This document shows positions 20,534 through 24,717 of a stretch of DNA of 24,717 nucleotides, piece after piece. Source of the DNA: CAZYJD01 sp964647785. GTDB lineage: Bacteria > Bacteroidota > Bacteroidia > NS11-12g > UBA9320. Within the stretch, counting starts at the first letter, position 1. The number at the start of each line of letters is the position of its first letter. The DNA lies in assembly GCA_964647785.1 (NCBI GenBank), contig CAZYJD010000026.1, positions 1 to 24,717 on the forward strand, read 5' to 3'. Below the pieces are notes generated by a model, which saw only the letters and a program-made list of their open reading frames with translations, searched no databases and was not told the DNA's origin. The position numbers and the translations under genes are program-made.

Positions 20534-21904
20534 GTGGCCAAAGTAAAAACGATATATGTTTGTCAAAACTGCGGTGCATCCGCCTCAAAATGGATAGGAA
20601 AATGCCCTGCATGTGGAGAGTGGAACACCTATGCCGAGGAAAAAAGTGCGAAGGAACCAGCCTCTGGTTTTCGGGAAAAGAATATCTATGACGGGGAGCT
20701 GACTCCAGATGACCGATTGAGTCCTGTGGGCCAAATTTCCACGGGCGCAGAGATTCGCACAGTGCTAGCTGATCAGGAGTTAAACAGGGTCTTAGGAGGA
20801 GGCCTCGTTCCGGGATCGCTCATTTTACTCGGGGGAGAACCAGGCATAGGAAAGAGCACCCTCCTTTTGCAAATGGTATTGAAAGCGAAAGAGGCCTGTT
20901 TGTATGTTTCAGGTGAGGAAAGTCTCAGGCAAATAAAGATGCGGGCCGACAGGATTGGCATCGACAATCAGGATTGTTATCTGCTGGCCGAAACAGATGT
21001 TGATGAGGTGGTGAAAGAAATGAATCGTATTAAACCCTCAATGGTGGTGATTGATTCGATCCAGACCCTGTACAGCAAATACATCGATTCTACCCCGGGA
21101 AGCATCAGCCAGATCAGGGAGTGCGCTGCTTTGCTCATGCGTTTTGCCAAGCAGAGCAATGTGCCGGTTTGGATCATCGGCCATATAACCAAAGAGGGAA
21201 GCATCGCAGGTCCTAAAATACTTGAGCACATGGTCGATACTGTTTTGCAGTTTGAAGGAGACCGACACCACAATTACCGCATCGTAAGAAGTCTCAAAAA
21301 CCGCTTTGGGTCAGCCTCTGAATTAGGCATTTACGAAATGCAGGGAAGTGGTTTACGAGAAGTGAGCAACCCTTCGGAAATATTGATCACCCGCCGCGAA
21401 GAACCCTTAAGCGGCATCACCATTAGCTCTGCACTTGAAGGCATGCGGCCCTTGTTTGTAGAAACCCAGGCACTGGTAAGTTCAGCGGTGTACGGAAACC
21501 CGCAGCGAAATGCCAATGCTTTTGACCTCAGGCGCCTGAATATGTTATTGGCTGTATTGGAAAAGCGCTGTGGGTATTACCTCCATTCAAATGATGTTTT
21601 TGTAAACATTGCCGGTGGTTTAAGGCTCGATGACCCCGCCATTGACCTCGGTTTGGCAGTGGCCATCGTGAGCAGTCTAGAAAACCAGCCTGTTCCTCCT
21701 GCATTTTGCTTTGCCGGCGAGTTGGGCTTAAGTGGTGAGATAAGACCTGTTCAGAAGTTGACGCAACGCATAGCCGAAGCTGCAAAACTGGGGTTCAATG
21801 ACATTGTTGTGAGCAGTAACGCACAAGAAACTGCAGAACCAAAGGGCATTAAGGTGCATAGACTGGCTAGAATCGATGAAGTGCTTTCTTTGGTCTTCGG
21901 CTAA
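20534..21904 (+). CDS. radA: DNA repair protein RadA
   Basis: A 456-residue RecA-like branch-migration ATPase for homologous recombination. It has an N-terminal zinc finger (C10-x2-C13 and C24-x2-C27), Walker A GGEPGIGKS (100-108), VVIDSIQTLY as Walker B, the RadA-specific K255-N-R-F-G motif, and a C-terminal Lon-protease-like domain (LHSNDVFVNIAGGLRLDDPA, then ELGLSGEIRPV). GTG 20534 is the start: it gives the usual (M)AKVKTIYVCQNCG N-terminus; an in-frame ATG at 20492 would add 14 residues not found in the family. It is divergent from exbB. I see no clear promoter box; the gap from 20462 holds only A/T-rich sequence. Confidence 0.96.
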   Translation: MAKVKTIYVCQNCGASASKWIGKCPACGEWNTYAEEKSAKEPASGFREKNIYDGELTPDDRLSPVGQISTGAEIRTVLADQELNRVLGGGLVPGSLILLGGEPGIGKSTLLLQMVLKAKEACLYVSGEESLRQIKMRADRIGIDNQDCYLLAETDVDEVVKEMNRIKPSMVVIDSIQTLYSKYIDSTPGSISQIRECAALLMRFAKQSNVPVWIIGHITKEGSIAGPKILEHMVDTVLQFEGDRHHNYRIVRSLKNRFGSASELGIYEMQGSGLREVSNPSEILITRREEPLSGITISSALEGMRPLFVETQALVSSAVYGNPQRNANAFDLRRLNMLLAVLEKRCGYYLHSNDVFVNIAGGLRLDDPAIDLGLAVAIVSSLENQPVPPAFCFAGELGLSGEIRPVQKLTQRIAEAAKLGFNDIVVSSNAQETAEPKGIKVHRLARIDEVLSLVFG

Positions 21905-21925
21905 TCGATACAATTCATTGCAAAA

Positions 21926-21940
21926 CCCGAACTTTGCGGG
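21926..21940 (+). other. Small CCCG/CGGG hairpin with an AACTTTG loop between radA and the M1 peptidase gene
   Basis: CCCG (21926-21929), AACTTTG, CGGG (21937-21940) forms a 4-bp G/C stem followed by CTTATTGATT. It could be a weak radA terminator. Alternatively GAACTTTG (21929-21936) could serve as a -7 promoter box one base off TAnnTTTG, 26 bases before ATG 21963. I cannot separate these. Confidence 0.35.
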
Positions 21941-21962
21941 CTTATTGATTAGAATATTCACC

Positions 21963-24407
21963 ATGAATTTTATTACAGGACACATGAGACAGATCATTGC
22001 AATTGGAGCAATAGGTCTAAGCCTTCCCCTCATTGCGCAAACTGAGTTTGAATCAAGACCATCCGACCCTTCTGCCACAAGCAGGGAGCACCAAACGGAT
22101 ATGGAAAAAATGGTGCTGAAGGTTTCTTTTAAACCCGAACAAGGGTTGGTAATGGGCGAAGTGACACACACCTTTAAACCCCTCAGAAAACGCGTGGATA
22201 GCCTGGTTTTAGATGCGCCGCGAATCAGGGTTTCTGAAGTGTTGCTCGACGGTAAAAAGTCGCTGAAGTACAAGTCAACAACAGATCACCTTATCTGCTA
22301 TTTTGATCAGCCCCTGAGCTGGGATGAAAGGCACGAAATGAAAATAACCTACGAGGCCAATCCGCGCAAAGGCCTTTACTTCATTGGTTGGAACAGCGGG
22401 GATGTCAATGACCCCATCAACCAAACGCGTAAGCAATTATGGACCCAAGGGCAGGGCATAGATAACCGCCACTGGATACCCATGTACGATGACATGAACG
22501 ACAAGTTCATCACCGAAACCATCATCACATTTGATAAAACATATAATGTGCTTTCAAATGGGGTTTTGAAAAGCGCCAAAGAAAATCGCGATGGTACAAA
22601 AACCTGGCATTATGCCATGAGTAAACCCCATGCAGGCTATTTGCTCATGTTAGCCATTGATCGTTTTGCAGTGAAAAATACCAAAACCAAAACGGGGGTT
22701 CCAGTTTCATTTTGGTATTATCCCGAACATCCTGAACGCTTGCAATGGACTTCGCTTTACACCGAAAAAATGATCGAATTTCTTGAGAGTGAAACAGGAG
22801 TGGCCTATCCGTGGGAATCTTATAGCCAGGTAATGGTTCAGGATTTCATGTACGGTGCCATGGAAAACACAACAGCCACCATCTTTGGAGACTTTTTCTG
22901 GGTGGATAGCATAGCCTTTAACGATCGGTATTATGTTGGGGTGAACGCACATGAACTCACCCATCAATGGTTTGGCGACCTCATTACTGCCCGATCTTCA
23001 GCAGATGTTTGGTTGCAGGAAAGTTGGGCCACCTATTACGCCAAAATGTTTGAGGCTTCTGTTTATGGCCCTGACCACCTCAAGTGGAGTCAGCGGCAAG
23101 AGGTTGAGTCGGCTCTCAGGGCTTCCCTCAAAGACAATTATCCGGTGCGTCACAGCAAAGGTGGTACAAGCAGGGTATACCCCAAAGGATCAAGTGTTAT
23201 ACAAATGCTGCGCTACGTGCTGGGTGATGAAGCTTTCAAAAGGGTGGTAAGGGCTTACCTTGAGCAATATGCATATAAGAATGTGGAAACCAACGACTTC
23301 TATCAGGTTATTCAAGATGAACTAGGCTTATCACTCGATTGGTTTTTTGAACAGTGGCTTTACCGCGGAGGCGAACCGCACTACAAAGTGAAATATGATC
23401 TCTTGGAAAATGAGGTGGTGCTTCAGGTGGAGCAGGTTCACCCCATTGACCAAAGCATTGGGCATTTCAAGATGCCGGTGAAGTGCAGGCTGCAATACAG
23501 AGAAGGAGGATACGATGAGGGAACTTTTTGGGTGGATGGCCACTTCACAGAGATACGTCTGCCGCGAAAGCGCGATAAGAGCCCTGCCTTTGTACTATTC
23601 GACCTGAACAGTGAGATTACCAAAAAACTTGAAATGCAACAACAAGATGAAGCATGGTTGTTACAATTTCAGCAGGCCGAACACATGATTGATCGCTATG
23701 ATGCCTTAATCGCCTTGAAAAAAGTAAATCATGCTTCGAAAAAAGAAACCTACCACAATCGCTACCACGAAGAGCGCTTTTGGGCCATGAAGACCGAAAT
23801 GTTAAAACAACTAAAAAGCCTTGGCGATGAAGAATGGGTGGTACAAACCTTAGTGAATGAGGACGATATACAGGTGTTGCGATCATTCTTGTTATCAGAA
23901 AACTCAACCGAAGGCAGTTGGAAAGGGCTTTGGGAAAAAATGCTCAGTGCGCCGAGTTATCAGTTGCGTGAAAAAGCCTTGGGTCTATTGTGCAAAGCGT
24001 ATCCGAAAGAAGCCAACACTTACTTAGACCAGCTGCGTGATCAAAGAGGGCATATGAACAACATTCGTATTCAATGGTTGGAGATACAGTTGGGCATCAA
24101 TGCCAATGAAACCATGCACCTCAATGAACTTATTGCATTGAGTTCACCTTTGTACGAATTCAGAACACGCACCAACGCTTTTGATGCAATGAAACGTCTT
24201 GGTGTATACAATGAGCAAACCATTACCCATGCGTTGGATGCCAGCATTAGTAGCAATCGCCGATTGGCTTCACCTGCCAATGCTTATTTGCAACACTTCT
24301 TACAGGGGAGTTTGAATAAAGAGCTCTACCTGAGGGTGCTGAACCAGCTTTGGCCTACTGGCGAAAAGAGAACTTGGTTACAAGAATCAGGATTGCCTTT
24401 GAACTAG
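21963..24407 (+). CDS. M1-family zinc aminopeptidase
   Basis: An 814-residue secreted or envelope metallopeptidase. It starts with a signal-like hydrophobic segment (MRQIIAIGAIGLSLPLIAQ, preceded by MNFITGH). The GAMEN substrate-binding motif is at 298-302, and the zinc site is H330-E-x2-H334 with the third ligand E353, 18 residues on, as expected for M1. The region from about 500 onward is a beta domain and then a helical domain. M1 enzymes remove N-terminal residues from peptides. Start at ATG 21963 (21984 possible); a longer in-frame ATG at 21876 lies in radA. The gene is 44 bases from metK; co-transcription is possible but unproven. Confidence 0.94.
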   Translation: MNFITGHMRQIIAIGAIGLSLPLIAQTEFESRPSDPSATSREHQTDMEKMVLKVSFKPEQGLVMGEVTHTFKPLRKRVDSLVLDAPRIRVSEVLLDGKKSLKYKSTTDHLICYFDQPLSWDERHEMKITYEANPRKGLYFIGWNSGDVNDPINQTRKQLWTQGQGIDNRHWIPMYDDMNDKFITETIITFDKTYNVLSNGVLKSAKENRDGTKTWHYAMSKPHAGYLLMLAIDRFAVKNTKTKTGVPVSFWYYPEHPERLQWTSLYTEKMIEFLESETGVAYPWESYSQVMVQDFMYGAMENTTATIFGDFFWVDSIAFNDRYYVGVNAHELTHQWFGDLITARSSADVWLQESWATYYAKMFEASVYGPDHLKWSQRQEVESALRASLKDNYPVRHSKGGTSRVYPKGSSVIQMLRYVLGDEAFKRVVRAYLEQYAYKNVETNDFYQVIQDELGLSLDWFFEQWLYRGGEPHYKVKYDLLENEVVLQVEQVHPIDQSIGHFKMPVKCRLQYREGGYDEGTFWVDGHFTEIRLPRKRDKSPAFVLFDLNSEITKKLEMQQQDEAWLLQFQQAEHMIDRYDALIALKKVNHASKKETYHNRYHEERFWAMKTEMLKQLKSLGDEEWVVQTLVNEDDIQVLRSFLLSENSTEGSWKGLWEKMLSAPSYQLREKALGLLCKAYPKEANTYLDQLRDQRGHMNNIRIQWLEIQLGINANETMHLNELIALSSPLYEFRTRTNAFDAMKRLGVYNEQTITHALDASISSNRRLASPANAYLQHFLQGSLNKELYLRVLNQLWPTGEKRTWLQESGLPLN

Positions 24408-24451
24408 CCTTTAAATTGTAAATTGCGAACGTTAAAAAACTAAGAAATAAC

Positions 24452-24717
24452 ATGCCATATTTATTCACATCAGAATCAGTTTCAGAAGGCCATCCGGACA
24501 AAGTAGCTGATCAGATAAGCGATTCATTGATCGATCATTTTCTGGCCTGGGACCCGGAGTCGAAGGTAGCCTGTGAAACACTTGTTACCACGGGTCAAGT
24601 AGTGCTTGCTGGAGAAGTGAAATCAAAAATATACCTCGATGTACAGCACATCGCCAGAGAAGTGATTGCCAAGATTGGGTACACCAAGTCTCAATACATG
24701 TTTGAAGCCAACTCTTG
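24452..24717 (+). CDS. metK: S-adenosylmethionine synthetase, N-terminal part (cut off by window edge)
   Basis: The window ends inside this gene after 88 codons. The visible N-terminus (MPYLFTSESVSEGHPDKVADQ) is diagnostic: SESVSEGHPDK is the conserved ATP/methionine site of MetK, followed by ISDSLIDHFLAWDP, CETLVTTGQVVLAGEV and IYLDVQHIAREVI. MetK makes S-adenosylmethionine from ATP and methionine in the cytoplasm. No in-frame stop is seen before the edge. The 44-base gap upstream is A/T-rich and too short for any SAM riboswitch I know; no clear promoter box. Confidence 0.97.
   Translation, partial: MPYLFTSESVSEGHPDKVADQISDSLIDHFLAWDPESKVACETLVTTGQVVLAGEVKSKIYLDVQHIAREVIAKIGYTKSQYMFEANS

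Noticed and set aside
21876..21962. Longer N-terminus for the M1 peptidase from ATG 21876
   Set aside because: It lies in the radA coding sequence and would bury the signal peptide.
24408..24451. SAM riboswitch before metK
   Set aside because: The gap is only 44 bases, A/T-rich, with no stem-loop pattern.

Overview
The window reads as ordinary chromosome of a Bacteroidota bacterium, probably an aerobic, free-living member of the Flavobacteriales or a related order. The evidence is repeated TAnnTTTG promoter boxes (mostly TATTTTTG) with no clear Shine-Dalgarno sequences, a paired membrane/CCG Fe-S protein module, the small soluble family often mislabelled 'ABC transporter ATPase' in this phylum, and an ExbB - small membrane protein - ExbD - ExbD cluster. 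I see no phage, insertion sequence, CRISPR array or toxin-antitoxin locus, and no gene-free stretch reaches 300 bases.

Layout. Bases 1-59 hold a cut-off tRNA-Phe on the minus strand. From 184 to 8451 everything is on the plus strand: a membrane Fe-S/heme protein and its CCG partner, then a tightly overlapping run (mislabelled 'ABC ATPase' family, DUF962/Mpo1-like, Lon substrate-binding domain, GT87-like membrane protein, tsaB), then a DtxR/MntR-type regulator and acetyl-CoA synthetase. From 10851 down to 8458, minus strand, come tadA, a cyclophilin-type lipoprotein and pgk. An unrecognised plus-strand gene (10924-11346) faces a two-helix membrane protein on the minus strand; upstream of that lie pnuC and a HI0933/BaiN-type flavoprotein. 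From 13792 to 17031, plus strand: an M28 peptidase, a GH3-type adenylating enzyme and a rhodanese lipoprotein. From 20414 down to 17036, minus strand: the ExbB/ExbD energising cluster, a strong terminator and a long-chain polyprenyl diphosphate synthase. From 20534 on, plus strand: radA, an M1 aminopeptidase and the first part of metK.

How the genes work together. Most are housekeeping genes for central carbon metabolism (acs, pgk), tRNA modification (tsaB, tadA), quinone side-chain synthesis, DNA repair (radA), methyl-donor supply (metK) and periplasmic peptide turnover. Two modules are likely protein complexes: the membrane Fe-S/heme protein with its CCG partner (quinone-linked electron transfer), and ExbB/ExbD/ExbD with a four-helix companion (proton-driven outer-membrane uptake).

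The most unusual structure is small. All three tail-to-tail gene junctions (8447-8462, 11341-11358, 17026-17041) have only 4-6 bases between the coding regions. Each is a perfect 6-bp inverted repeat whose two arms contain the two opposing stop codons. A second pattern is three genes whose promoter-like box ends 4-5 bases before the ATG, suggesting leaderless mRNAs. Apart from these patterns I found no clearly new multi-gene system; this is mainly core genome with some uncharacterised families.
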